Assembly (NCBI GenBank): GCA_002480525.1
Contig: DLCH01000035.1
Span: 1 to 36,177, forward strand
DNA length: 36,177 bases
Direction: 5' to 3'
Source: Gammaproteobacteria bacterium UBA7803
Lineage (GTDB): Bacteria; Pseudomonadota; Gammaproteobacteria; Pseudomonadales; Azotimanducaceae
Part shown: piece after piece, positions 22,679 to 31,280 of the stretch
How the letters are laid out: each line of letters starts with the position of its first letter
How positions within the stretch are numbered: position 1 is the stretch's first letter
Notes under the pieces: model-generated
What the model was told of the DNA's origin: nothing
Seen by the model: only the letters and a program-made list of their open reading frames with translations
Databases searched by the model: none
Translations under genes and position numbers: made by a program

Positions 22679-25633
22679 ATGAAACGAATGCTGATCAACG
22701 CCACGCAGCCCGAAGAAGTGCGCGTCGCTCTGGTCGACGGCCAGAAGCTCTACGATCTCGACATCGAAAACCGGGACCGCGAGCAGAAGAAAGCCAGCAT
22801 CTACAAGGCCCGCATCACCCGCGTCGAGCCCAGCCTGGAGGCGGCTTTCGTCGACTTCGGCTCCGAGCGTCACGGCTTTCTGCCCCTCAAGGAGATCGCC
22901 CGCCAGTACTTCGACAAGTCGAAGGACAAGTCTTCCGAAGGCGGCCGCACCATGATTCAGGACGTGATCTCCGAAGGCCAGCAGGTGCTGGTCCAGGTCG
23001 ACAAGGAGGAGCGCGGCACCAAAGGCGCCGCCCTCACCACCTTCATCAGCCTGGCGGGCCGCTACCTCGTGCTGATGCCGAACAATCCCCGGGCCGGCGG
23101 CATCTCCCGGCGCATCGAGGGGGACGACCGCGACGAGCTCCGCGAAGCCCTGGCCAAGCTCGAGATCCCCGAGGGCATGGGCGTGATCATCCGCACCGCC
23201 GGGGTGGGCCGCAGCGCCGAGGAGCTGCAGTGGGACCTCGACTGGCTGCTGCAGCTCTGGGAAGCCATCCAGAAGGCGGAATCCGAGGAGAAGACGCCGA
23301 GCCTCATCTACCAGGAGAACAACGTCATCGTCCGGGCGATCCGCGACAACCTGCGCAAGGACGTCGGCGAGGTGCTCATCGACGGTGAGGAGGCCTACGC
23401 CGAAGCGCGCACCTTCATCGAGCAGGTGATGCCCCATTACTCGGACAAGGTGAAGTTCTACGCCGACCCGATTCCGCTGTTCAGCCGCTACCAGATCGAG
23501 AGCCAGATCGAGACCGCCTTTCACCACAGCGTCCGGCTGCCGTCCGGCGGCAGCCTGGTGATCGATCCCACCGAAGCGCTGGTGTCCATCGACATCAACT
23601 CGGCGCGGGCCACCAAGGGCGCCGACATCGAGGAAACCGCCCTCAACACCAACCTCGAGGCCGCCGAGGAGATCGCCCGCCAGCTCCGGCTGCGCGACGT
23701 GGGCGGCCTGATCGTCATCGACTTCATCGACATGTCGAGCAACAAGAATCAGCGCGCCGTCGAGAACAAGATGCGCGAGGCGCTCGACGCCGACCGCGCG
23801 CGGGTGCAGGTGGGCCGGATATCCCGGTTCGGCCTGCTGGAGATGTCGCGTCAGCGCCTGCGTCCGTCCCTGGACGAGCTCACCACCGAGGTCTGCCCCC
23901 GGTGCAGCGGCCAGGGCAGGATCCGGGACACCCGTTCGCTGGCCCTGGCGATCCTGCGCGTCATGGAGGAGGAAGCGCTCAAGGAACGCAGCTCCATCAT
24001 CCGCGCCCTGGTGCCGTTGAACATCGCTGCGTTCCTGCTCAACGAGAAGCGGGGCGACGTCTATCAGATCGAGCAGCGCACCGGCACTCATCTGGTCATC
24101 GTGCCCAACATCAACCTCGAAACCCCCCAGTACGAGGTGCAACGCATCCGCGACGATCAGGTCGCCGAAGAGGCGGACGCCCCGAGCTACGAGCTGACCG
24201 AAGTCGGCGCGCAGCCGGTGGACCTGGAAATGCCCAGGGAGCCGGCGCCGACGGTCCGCAAGGCGGCGGTTCAGGCCCTCGCCCCGCGCCAGCCGGCACC
24301 GCAGCCGCGGCGCGAGGAAAGCGCTGAGGCGCCGTCGCAGGCCACGGCCGCTGCGGCCGCACCGGCGGCTCCGGCACCGGCAGGTCCGGCACGGCCGTCG
24401 CTGCTGAAGCGGATCTCCGCCACGCTGTTCGGGCCGGGACCGGCCCCGGCGGCGGCGCCGACGACCGAATCCCCCACGCCCGCCGCCGCCCAGGCGCGGC
24501 CCGCGGCGGGCGCCCAGGAGAGCGGCGACGCCGACGGTGCGCGCCGGGATCGCCGGCGCAACGGCGAGGAATCGGGCCGGGACGGCCGCGGCGGACGCCG
24601 CGGCAACGGTCAGGACGGACGGCGGTCGGCGAAGTCCCGGGAGGACGAAGGCGCCACCGAGGCCCGCCGCGGGCGCGGGCGCCGGCGTCCCGAGGAGGCG
24701 GAGGCCGAGCGCGAGTCCGCGGACAACCGCGACGACGCGGGCGGGCGCCCCGACGCCGGCGGCCGTGCCGACCAGAGTGACGACGGTGACCGTTCCTCCC
24801 AGGGCCGTTCCCGCCGACGCCGCGGACGGCGCGGGCGCGGTGGCGGCGGCGGCGACTCCGCCGCCGGCGAGAAGCGCAGCGAAGGACGCAGCGACACCCA
24901 GGACGACAGCCGCGGCGAACGGCGCGACGACGCCGAGCGGCAGTCCGGCGGCAAGCCCGACGACCTGCCGAAATCCGACGCGGAGATCATTCCGCTGGAG
25001 GACCGCCGGCCATCGGCCGAGGCGCTGGCCGCGAGCAAGCGCATGCCGAAACGCGACCGCAGCACCCTGCAGGACGACCGCGGACCGGCTCGACCCCGAC
25101 CGGCCCCCGCCGCAGCTCGCGCGGACGCCGCGGCAGACGCCACGGCAGAAACGGAGGCGCAGCCGGGCGCTGCCGGCGACACGCCGGCAGCGAGCGAGGC
25201 TGCGGCAGACGCGGCGGCCACGGCACGCGGGGCATCCGACACCGGCATGACTTCGGCAGCCACCGATGCGGCCGTCGGAGCCGCCGGCGAATCGACCGCG
25301 GAGACCGATCCCACGACGGAGGCTTCCGAAGCCGGCACCGACGCCCCGGCCGTGCGGCCGGCGCCGTCAGCGGAGGCGGAGGCGCCCGCGGCCGAGCCGG
25401 CCGCAGACGCCGAGCCGGCCGAGGACCAGCCGGCGCCCGGCGCTGCCGCTGTCGACACGGGGTCCGCGGACTCCGGGCTGGAAGAGCAGCCGGAGCCGGC
25501 CGAGGACGAGACCGCCACGGCCTCGTCGGAGCCCAAGCGGGCCTACAACGATCCGCGTGAGGTGCGTCGCCGTCAGCGCGAGGCAGCGCTCAAGGCGGAA
25601 GGCGTGGTGTCGGGCAGCGGCGATCAGTCCTGA
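22679..25633 (+). CDS. rne: Ribonuclease E
   Basis: A 984-residue endoribonuclease and degradosome scaffold. The ATG at 22679 is chosen since MKRMLINATQPEE is the family N-terminus and GAAGGA lies 10 bases upstream; an ATC-rich extension from 22598 is leader. The catalytic half holds the S1 domain (about 35-125), the catalytic aspartates D305 (VSIDINSAR) and D348 (IDFIDM), and the zinc-link CPRC (C406, C409) that joins subunits. The C-terminal half (from about 520) is low-complexity: Arg-rich RNA-binding tracts (about 615-760) followed by Ala/Glu/Pro-rich sequence. It ends with an AYNDPREVRRRQRE block (NDPR 957-960) also seen near the end of Pseudomonas-type RNase E. Its last 10 bases overlap the convergent murB. 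Confidence 0.96.
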   Translation: MKRMLINATQPEEVRVALVDGQKLYDLDIENRDREQKKASIYKARITRVEPSLEAAFVDFGSERHGFLPLKEIARQYFDKSKDKSSEGGRTMIQDVISEGQQVLVQVDKEERGTKGAALTTFISLAGRYLVLMPNNPRAGGISRRIEGDDRDELREALAKLEIPEGMGVIIRTAGVGRSAEELQWDLDWLLQLWEAIQKAESEEKTPSLIYQENNVIVRAIRDNLRKDVGEVLIDGEEAYAEARTFIEQVMPHYSDKVKFYADPIPLFSRYQIESQIETAFHHSVRLPSGGSLVIDPTEALVSIDINSARATKGADIEETALNTNLEAAEEIARQLRLRDVGGLIVIDFIDMSSNKNQRAVENKMREALDADRARVQVGRISRFGLLEMSRQRLRPSLDELTTEVCPRCSGQGRIRDTRSLALAILRVMEEEALKERSSIIRALVPLNIAAFLLNEKRGDVYQIEQRTGTHLVIVPNINLETPQYEVQRIRDDQVAEEADAPSYELTEVGAQPVDLEMPREPAPTVRKAAVQALAPRQPAPQPRREESAEAPSQATAAAAAPAAPAPAGPARPSLLKRISATLFGPGPAPAAAPTTESPTPAAAQARPAAGAQESGDADGARRDRRRNGEESGRDGRGGRRGNGQDGRRSAKSREDEGATEARRGRGRRRPEEAEAERESADNRDDAGGRPDAGGRADQSDDGDRSSQGRSRRRRGRRGRGGGGGDSAAGEKRSEGRSDTQDDSRGERRDDAERQSGGKPDDLPKSDAEIIPLEDRRPSAEALAASKRMPKRDRSTLQDDRGPARPRPAPAAARADAAADATAETEAQPGAAGDTPAASEAAADAAATARGASDTGMTSAATDAAVGAAGESTAETDPTTEASEAGTDAPAVRPAPSAEAEAPAAEPAADAEPAEDQPAPGAAAVDTGSADSGLEEQPEPAEDETATASSEPKRAYNDPREVRRRQREAALKAEGVVSGSGDQS

Positions 25634-26640
25634 CCGATCACCCGGGGTTCGAGCTCCAGCTCGACCCCGAACCGCCGGTGAACGTCGGCGCGGACCTGCT
25701 CGGCCAGTCCGAGTATGTCCCGCGCCCGCGCCGCCCCGGTATTGACGAGTACCAGCGGCTGCCTGCTCCAGACGGCCGCCGGACCGGCGCTGCGTCCCTT
25801 CCACCCACATCGATCGATGAGCTGGGCCGCGGACAGCTTGGCCGCGCCGCCCTCCCCGGCACGGACCGTGAGGTCATGGGCGGCCGCCAGCCGGCGTCCC
25901 ACGTCGGCCGGGACCACCGGATTCTTGAAGAAACTGCCGGCATTGCCGGTCCACCGCGGGTCCGGCAGCTTGCGCCGGCGGACCCTGATCACCGCCTCGG
26001 CGACCTGCACCGGTGACGGCGCCTGCCAGCCCAGGCGTTCCAGCTCGAGCAGCAGGTCCGGATAGTCGATCACCGGCGCAGGACGGCGGGACAGCGCCAG
26101 GGTCACCTCGACGATGATCCAGCGCCCCTGCTCACCGGACTTGAACACGCTGTCCCGGTAGCCGAACCGGCAGTCGGCGCGGTCGAAGGTCCGCAGCGAG
26201 CCGCTGTCGACGTCCATGGCCCGCAACGACACGAACCGGTCCGACAGCTCCACGCCGTACGCACCGATGTTCTGGATCGGCGCCGCGCCCACGGCTCCGG
26301 GAATGAGCGCCAGGTTCTCGAGCCCGTACAAACCCCGTCCGAGAGTGCGCCGGACCAGATCGTGCCAGCGCTCCCCGGCGGCCGCGGTGACCAGCACCGA
26401 GTCGCCGCTGGGGGTTTCGCTGACGCCCCGGGTACGCATCAGACAGACCAGCCCCGGGATGCGATCGCGCAGCACCACGTTGCTGCCGCCGCCCAGCACG
26501 GTCAGCGGCTGGCCGGCCGCCCGGGCCGCCTCCGCCGCCGCCGCCAGCGCCGCCGTGTCGGTGATCACCCGCACGACGTCGGCCCGGGACGGCAGACCCA
26601 GGGTGTTGGCCCCCGACAGGTCGACGGGCGGCGCGATCAC
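25624..26640 (-). CDS. murB: UDP-N-acetylenolpyruvoylglucosamine reductase
   Basis: A 338-residue type I MurB (E. coli type) that makes UDP-MurNAc with NADPH and FAD. FAD-binding VLGGGSNVVLRD (48-59), GLENLALIPGAVGAAPIQNIGAYG (106-129), R162 in YRDSVFK, the proton donor S236 in GNAGSFFKNP and E331 in LELEPRVIG are all present. The start is a GTG at 26640 whose GTGA overlaps the stop of the AlkB-like gene. The 3' end overlaps rne by 10 bp on the opposite strand. It is the last gene of the msbA-lpxK-kdsB run. Confidence 0.96.
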   Translation of the reverse strand: MIAPPVDLSGANTLGLPSRADVVRVITDTAALAAAAEAARAAGQPLTVLGGGSNVVLRDRIPGLVCLMRTRGVSETPSGDSVLVTAAAGERWHDLVRRTLGRGLYGLENLALIPGAVGAAPIQNIGAYGVELSDRFVSLRAMDVDSGSLRTFDRADCRFGYRDSVFKSGEQGRWIIVEVTLALSRRPAPVIDYPDLLLELERLGWQAPSPVQVAEAVIRVRRRKLPDPRWTGNAGSFFKNPVVPADVGRRLAAAHDLTVRAGEGGAAKLSAAQLIDRCGWKGRSAGPAAVWSRQPLVLVNTGAARARDILGLAEQVRADVHRRFGVELELEPRVIGQD

Positions 26641-27185
26641 GTCCCCGTGACCTGGCGGAAGGTCAGGTTGATCCGCTCCCCGACCGGTCTGCGGGTGGGG
26701 GGCAGACGGTGCGGACAGCGCCCGTCCAGCACCAGCAGCGAGCCGGCCTCGAGATCGTACCGCCGGGACCGGGTTTCGCCGCCGGCCCGCACGAGGAACC
26801 GCCGGGTGGCGCCCAGGCTGACCGACGCCACCCGGTGGCCATGGCCCCGCTCGTCGTCGGTATGCCAGCCCATGTGGTCGTCGCCGTCGCGATAGCGGTT
26901 CAGCAGCACGAAGTTGAAGGTCGGGCCCAGAACGGCCGTCAGGCGATCACGGACCTCGGCGAGACGCGCCGGCCAGCCCGTGGTGTGATGATCCCGGCCC
27001 GCATAGCGGTAGTTCAGCCCGGGATCGCCATACCAGGCGATCAGCCTGGGCACACGCACCCGCCGCCCGTAGAGATGCAGCCACTCCTCCCGCCAGCAGA
27101 CGGTCTCGAGCAGCTCGCGGCACAGCCGTTCGGAAACGTCGAGGGGCAGGAACCCCCTCCGGTAGCAGCAGGGTTCAGCGGGCAT
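26637..27185 (-). CDS. AlkB-family 2-oxoglutarate/Fe(II) dioxygenase
   Basis: A 182-residue dioxygenase resembling the ALKBH2/3 branch, which removes alkyl groups from DNA or RNA bases. The iron ligands are H108 and D110 (MGWHTDDE) and H159 (CPHRLPP); R171 and R177 (ERINLTFR) fit the 2-oxoglutarate site. PRLIAWYGDPGLNYRYAG and FNFVLLNRYRDGDDHMGWH are characteristic of the family. The ATG at 27185 lies inside kdsB (11-bp overlap), and its TGA overlaps the murB start, so it is firmly inside this envelope operon. The operon position is unusual for a repair enzyme; the biochemical substrate is inferred from family only. Confidence 0.9.
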   Translation of the reverse strand: MPAEPCCYRRGFLPLDVSERLCRELLETVCWREEWLHLYGRRVRVPRLIAWYGDPGLNYRYAGRDHHTTGWPARLAEVRDRLTAVLGPTFNFVLLNRYRDGDDHMGWHTDDERGHGHRVASVSLGATRRFLVRAGGETRSRRYDLEAGSLLVLDGRCPHRLPPTRRPVGERINLTFRQVTGT

Positions 27186-27948
27186 CGGCGACGAGGCGGC
27201 GGACGCGCTCGAGATCCTCGGCGGTATCCACGCCGCCCGGCACCGCGGCGGCTGCCGGAGCGATGCGGATGCCGATGCCGGCCTCGACGAGTCGGAGCTG
27301 CTCGAGGGATTCGGCGCGTTCCAGGGTGCCGACCGGCAGCGCCACGAAGCGCGCCAGCGCGGCGAGGCGATAGCCGTAGATGCCGATGTGACGCCACCAC
27401 GGCGTACCCGCGGGCAGCGGTCCCTGGCGCATGCCGTCGCCGAACGCGTCGCGGGCGTAGGGGATCGGGGCCCTGGAAAAGTAGCGCGCGAAGCCGTCGG
27501 CGCCCGCGACCACCTTGACCACGTTGGGATCGAACACCGCGGCCCTGTCGACGATGGGTTCACACAGCGTCGCCACGGCGACCAGCGGGTCGTCGTCGAG
27601 AAGCCCCGCCACCTGGGCGATCACTTCCGGGGGAATCAGCGGTTCGTCGCCCTGCACGTTGACGACCACCGTGTCCTGGGGCCATTCCCGGGCGGTGGCA
27701 ACCTCCATGACGCGGTCCGAGCCGGAAGCGTGATCCGCCCGGGTCATCTGCACGTCGCAGCCCGCCTGCTCGGCCGCCGCGCGCACCCGGTCGTCGTCGG
27801 TGGCGATGACCACCTCCGCCGCGCCGGAGCGCAGCGCCCGCCGCACCACGTGCACCACCATCGGCACCCCGTCGATGTCCGCCAGCGGCTTGCCGGGCAG
27901 GCGCGACGACCCGAAACGCGCCGGGACCACGACCTTGAAGTCACTCAT
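27175..27948 (-). CDS. kdsB: 3-deoxy-manno-octulosonate cytidylyltransferase (CMP-Kdo synthetase)
   Basis: A 257-residue enzyme that activates Kdo with CTP for lipopolysaccharide core synthesis. Visible motifs are VVVPARFGSSRLPGKPLADIDG (nucleotide loop), TDDDRV, MTRADHASGSDRVMEV, VVNVQGDEPLIPP and the HIGIYGYR strand. The ATG overlaps the end of the MsbA-LpxK frame by 8 bp. In Pseudomonas a small Trm112-like gene lies between lpxK and kdsB; here there is no room for it. Confidence 0.96.
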   Translation of the reverse strand: MSDFKVVVPARFGSSRLPGKPLADIDGVPMVVHVVRRALRSGAAEVVIATDDDRVRAAAEQAGCDVQMTRADHASGSDRVMEVATAREWPQDTVVVNVQGDEPLIPPEVIAQVAGLLDDDPLVAVATLCEPIVDRAAVFDPNVVKVVAGADGFARYFSRAPIPYARDAFGDGMRQGPLPAGTPWWRHIGIYGYRLAALARFVALPVGTLERAESLEQLRLVEAGIGIRIAPAAAAVPGGVDTAEDLERVRRLVADAR

Positions 27949-30847
27949 GATGGAGAATTCCGTGCTTGCGCAGTACCGCCATGATCCGGTCGGCGGCGGC
28001 CGCGGGCAACGACACGTCGACCTCCAGCCACCAGACCTCGGCTTCCAGGGACAGCCGGCGCAGCTTCACGGCATCCTTTTCGGTGACCACGACGGCGCGA
28101 TCGTCGTCGAACACCACCTCGGAGCCGTCGTAGCCATGGTGATCCGGATAGGCGTACACCTCCGCATGGACGCCGGCTCGAGCGAGGGTCGCCGCGAACC
28201 GCGCCGGATTGCCGATACCGGCCACGGCGTGCACCGACGGGAACCGCCGGGCGAAAGCGGCCGGCTCCAGCGGCGCGCCGCCGCCGAGCGGGTGAAAACG
28301 CACCGGCTGCACGTCCATGCGGACGGCCTCGGGATAGCCTTCTGCAGGGCCGCCGTTGACCACGACCACGTCGACCTGAGCCAGCCGGTCCGGCGGTTCC
28401 CGGAGCGGGCCCGCCGGCAGGCAACGGCCGTTGCCCAACCCGCGCTCGCCGTCGACGACGGCGATCTCCACGTCCCTGGCGAGCGCGTAGTGCTGCAGGC
28501 CGTCGTCGCTGACGACGATGTCGCAGTCCGACTCCGCGAGCAGGTGGGCGACCGCGGCCGGCCGGTCCGCGCAGACCACGACCGGCGCGCCGCTGCGCGC
28601 CGCGAGCAGCGGCGCCTCGTCGCCGACCAGCTCCGGATCGGCGTCGGCCGTCACCGTCACGGGCTGACGGTTGCCGCGCCCGCCGTAGCCGCGGGACACG
28701 ATGCCGGGCCGGAAGCCCTGATCCGCGAGCCAGCGGCTCAGCCAGACCACCAGCGGCGTCTTGCCGGTGCCGCCCACGGCCACGTTCCCCACCACGACGA
28801 CCGGCACCGGCGCCCGCCAGGATTTCCGTCTGCCGGTGAGGTAGGCATGGCGCCGGCGCACCGCCGCGCGCCGATAGAGCCAGGACAGCGGCCGCAGCAG
28901 GCGCAGCCAGCCGGCGTCCGAGTACCACCCCGCGGTCAGCGGGGAGAGCCGCTCGACCAGGGTGCCTGCGGCGCCGGCCCCCTGGCGGGTGGCCGGTACG
29001 GCGGGGACGCGGGGTTCGGCCCGCTTCGCGCCGTCCTCGAACTGGGCGTCGTAGAGCGCCGCGTAGGCGCCCCCACCGGCGAGCAGGGACGCGTGAGTGC
29101 CGGACTCGACGATGCGCCCGTCCTCCATCACCAGGATCAGATCGGCGTTCTCGATGGTGGACAGGCGGTGCGCGATGACGATGGTGGTGCGACCACGCAT
29201 CACTTCTTCCAGCGCCGCCTGGATGTGCCGCTCGGATTCGTTGTCCAGCGCAGACGTGGCCTCGTCGAGGATCAGGATCGGCGCGTCCTTGAGCAGCGCC
29301 CGGGCGATCGCCACCCGCTGGCGCTGGCCGCCGGACAGCAGCACGCCGTTGTCGCCCACCACGGTCTGCAGGCCCTCGGGCAGTTCGTCGGTGAACGCGT
29401 CGGCATGGGACCGCACCACCGCATCGCGGATCGCCTGGGGGCTGGCGTCCGCCAGCGCTCCGTAGGCGATGTTGCGCTCCAGCGTGTCGTTGAACAGGGT
29501 CACCTGCTGCGTCACCAGCGCGATCTGCCGGCGCAGCGACGCCAGCCGGTAGGCGTGCAGCGGCTGACCGTCGAGCAGGATCTCCCCCGCCGTGGGCTCG
29601 TAGAAGCGCGGAATCAGGCTGGCCAGCGTGGACTTGCCGCTGCCGGACCGCCCCACCAGGGCCACCGTCTGGCCCGGCTCGATGGTCAGGTCGATGTCCT
29701 TGAGCACCGGCAGGTTGCCGCCGGCGCCGCTCTGGCCGTTGCCGCCCGGCGCCGATTCGTAGGCGAAGCTCAGCCCGCGGAACTCGAGCCGGCCTTCGAC
29801 CCGATCCACGTCGATGGTGCCGTCGTCCGGCTCGAGCGGCTGATCCATCTGGCCGAAGATGTCCTCGGCCGCCGCCAGGCCCCGCTGCAGGCGGGCATTG
29901 ACCTCGGACAGCTTGCGGATGGGATTCGCCAGCATGGCCGCGAGCCCCAGGAAGGTGACGATCTGGCCGGTGGTGAGGCCGCCGCCGATATCCGGCTGGA
30001 ACAGCAGCGCGATCAGCAGCGCCAGCGCGCAGACCACGAACACCTGCACTACCTGGGTGCTCGTCACCTTGGTGGCCACCATCTTGAGATTCTGCCGCCG
30101 GTTGTACCGGCTGGAGCGATGGAAGCGCTCCTGCTCGTAGCGCTCGCCGCCGAAGATCCGCACCACCCGGTAGCCCGACACGGCCTCGGAGGCGACGTGG
30201 GTGACGTCGCCCATGGAATTCTGGATGCGCCGGCTGATGCGCCGGAACCGCCGGCTGGCATGCACCACGACCAGCGCCACCAGCGGCGCCGTGGCGATGA
30301 AGATCACCGTCAGCTTCCAGCTCAGAAACAGCATGTAGCCGAGGTAGACGATCACCTTCCCGCCGTCCTGGATGATGGACTTGAGCGCGTCCGTGCCGGT
30401 GTCGCGGAGCTGGGCCACGTTGTAGGTCAGGCGCGACACCAGATGCCCCTGGGAGCTCGCGTCGAAGTAGGTGCTGGGCATCTGCAGAAGCTGATCGAAT
30501 AGCTGAGTGCGGACGTTGTGCACCACGCCGAAGGAGATCTGACTCAGCAGCAGCTCGCCGGAGACCTCGCCGATCGCCCGGGCGAGGGCCGCGGCCAGCA
30601 TCAGCATGGGGATGCCGTAGACGGCCCGCTCGGCGGTCTGGTCCCAGGAGTCGATGAGATCGCCGAACAGCTTGACGAAAAACGCCTCCGAGGCGCTGCC
30701 GACCAGGAAGCCCAGCACCGACAGGAGAAACAGCGGCCAGTAGGGCCGCACGTAGCCGAGCAGGCGCCGGTAGGTGCGCCAGTCCCCGCCCCGGCGCGGC
30801 CGGCCAGGAGCCTCGGGCGTCTCCAGCGGCATCGGCGACGCGCTCAC
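27941..30847 (-). CDS. msbA-lpxK: Single-frame fusion: lipid A flippase MsbA joined to tetraacyldisaccharide 4'-kinase LpxK
   Basis: A 968-residue frame. Residues 1 to about 602 are an MsbA-type ABC half-transporter: transmembrane region (about 35-315), Walker A GRSGSGKST (399-407), signature LSGGQ (504-508), Walker B ILILDEA (524-530) and the IVIAHRLST switch. A proline/alanine-rich linker (about 603-629) leads into a complete LpxK (about 630-968). That part has its N-terminal membrane segment LLRPLSWLYRR, VPVVVVGNVAVGGTGKTPLV (P-loop 692-697), SRGYGGRG, GDEAPLLA, SDDGLQHY and VTEKDAVK. From M574 to V663 there is no in-frame ATG, GTG or TTG, so a separate LpxK with its membrane anchor cannot be started in this frame. 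LpxK phosphorylates the lipid A precursor; MsbA flips finished core-lipid A. The start is a GTG 7 bp after exbD; an ATG at 30832 is an alternative. Confidence 0.92.
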   Translation of the reverse strand: MSASPMPLETPEAPGRPRRGGDWRTYRRLLGYVRPYWPLFLLSVLGFLVGSASEAFFVKLFGDLIDSWDQTAERAVYGIPMLMLAAALARAIGEVSGELLLSQISFGVVHNVRTQLFDQLLQMPSTYFDASSQGHLVSRLTYNVAQLRDTGTDALKSIIQDGGKVIVYLGYMLFLSWKLTVIFIATAPLVALVVVHASRRFRRISRRIQNSMGDVTHVASEAVSGYRVVRIFGGERYEQERFHRSSRYNRRQNLKMVATKVTSTQVVQVFVVCALALLIALLFQPDIGGGLTTGQIVTFLGLAAMLANPIRKLSEVNARLQRGLAAAEDIFGQMDQPLEPDDGTIDVDRVEGRLEFRGLSFAYESAPGGNGQSGAGGNLPVLKDIDLTIEPGQTVALVGRSGSGKSTLASLIPRFYEPTAGEILLDGQPLHAYRLASLRRQIALVTQQVTLFNDTLERNIAYGALADASPQAIRDAVVRSHADAFTDELPEGLQTVVGDNGVLLSGGQRQRVAIARALLKDAPILILDEATSALDNESERHIQAALEEVMRGRTTIVIAHRLSTIENADLILVMEDGRIVESGTHASLLAGGGAYAALYDAQFEDGAKRAEPRVPAVPATRQGAGAAGTLVERLSPLTAGWYSDAGWLRLLRPLSWLYRRAAVRRRHAYLTGRRKSWRAPVPVVVVGNVAVGGTGKTPLVVWLSRWLADQGFRPGIVSRGYGGRGNRQPVTVTADADPELVGDEAPLLAARSGAPVVVCADRPAAVAHLLAESDCDIVVSDDGLQHYALARDVEIAVVDGERGLGNGRCLPAGPLREPPDRLAQVDVVVVNGGPAEGYPEAVRMDVQPVRFHPLGGGAPLEPAAFARRFPSVHAVAGIGNPARFAATLARAGVHAEVYAYPDHHGYDGSEVVFDDDRAVVVTEKDAVKLRRLSLEAEVWWLEVDVSLPAAAADRIMAVLRKHGILHHE

Positions 30848-30854
30848 CGGCGGG

Positions 30855-31280
30855 CTACTCTTCGGCTTCCGGCTGGCGGGTGGTGATGCTGATGCGCGAC
30901 AGCCCGACCCGGCCCGCCGCGTCCATGGCCCGGACCACGGCGGCGTGGGCCGCGTTGGCGTCCGCGGTGATGATCACGCGGGAGTCCGGATCCCGGTCGG
31001 CCAGCCGCTCCCGCAGGGCACGGACCAGGGTGTCCATCTCGTTGTTCACCAGCAGGCTCTCGTTGACGGCGTAGTCGCCGCGGCGGTCCACCGTGATCTC
31101 GATGACGTCGTCCTCGATCTCCTGCAGCTCGCCGCTCGCCTCAGGCAGATCGATCTTGAGCTGGGTCTCACGAATGAACGTGGTGGACACCATGAAGAAG
31201 ATGAGCAGCAGGAACACCACGTCGATCAGCGGCGTCAGATCGACGCCGACCTCGTCCCGCCGCTGTCGTCGGAAGTTCAT
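30855..31280 (-). CDS. exbD: ExbD/TolR family biopolymer transport protein
   Basis: A 141-residue protein with one N-terminal membrane helix (about 15-36, LTPLIDVVFLLLIFFMVST) carrying the essential proton-path aspartate D20, then a periplasmic domain. It pairs with ExbB as a proton-driven stator. The ATG overlaps the ExbB stop by 4 bp. No TonB or TonB-dependent receptor is nearby; in Pseudomonas a similar exbB-exbD pair precedes lpxK, so its partner is probably encoded elsewhere. Confidence 0.93.
   Translation of the reverse strand: MNFRRQRRDEVGVDLTPLIDVVFLLLIFFMVSTTFIRETQLKIDLPEASGELQEIEDDVIEITVDRRGDYAVNESLLVNNEMDTLVRALRERLADRDPDSRVIITADANAAHAAVVRAMDAAGRVGLSRISITTRQPEAEE

Noticed and set aside
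27800..30502. 900-codon open frame on the plus strand across kdsB and the MsbA-LpxK gene
   Set aside because: Antisense shadow of strongly conserved genes, rich in His, Arg and Gly in the way antisense frames of GC-rich genes are.
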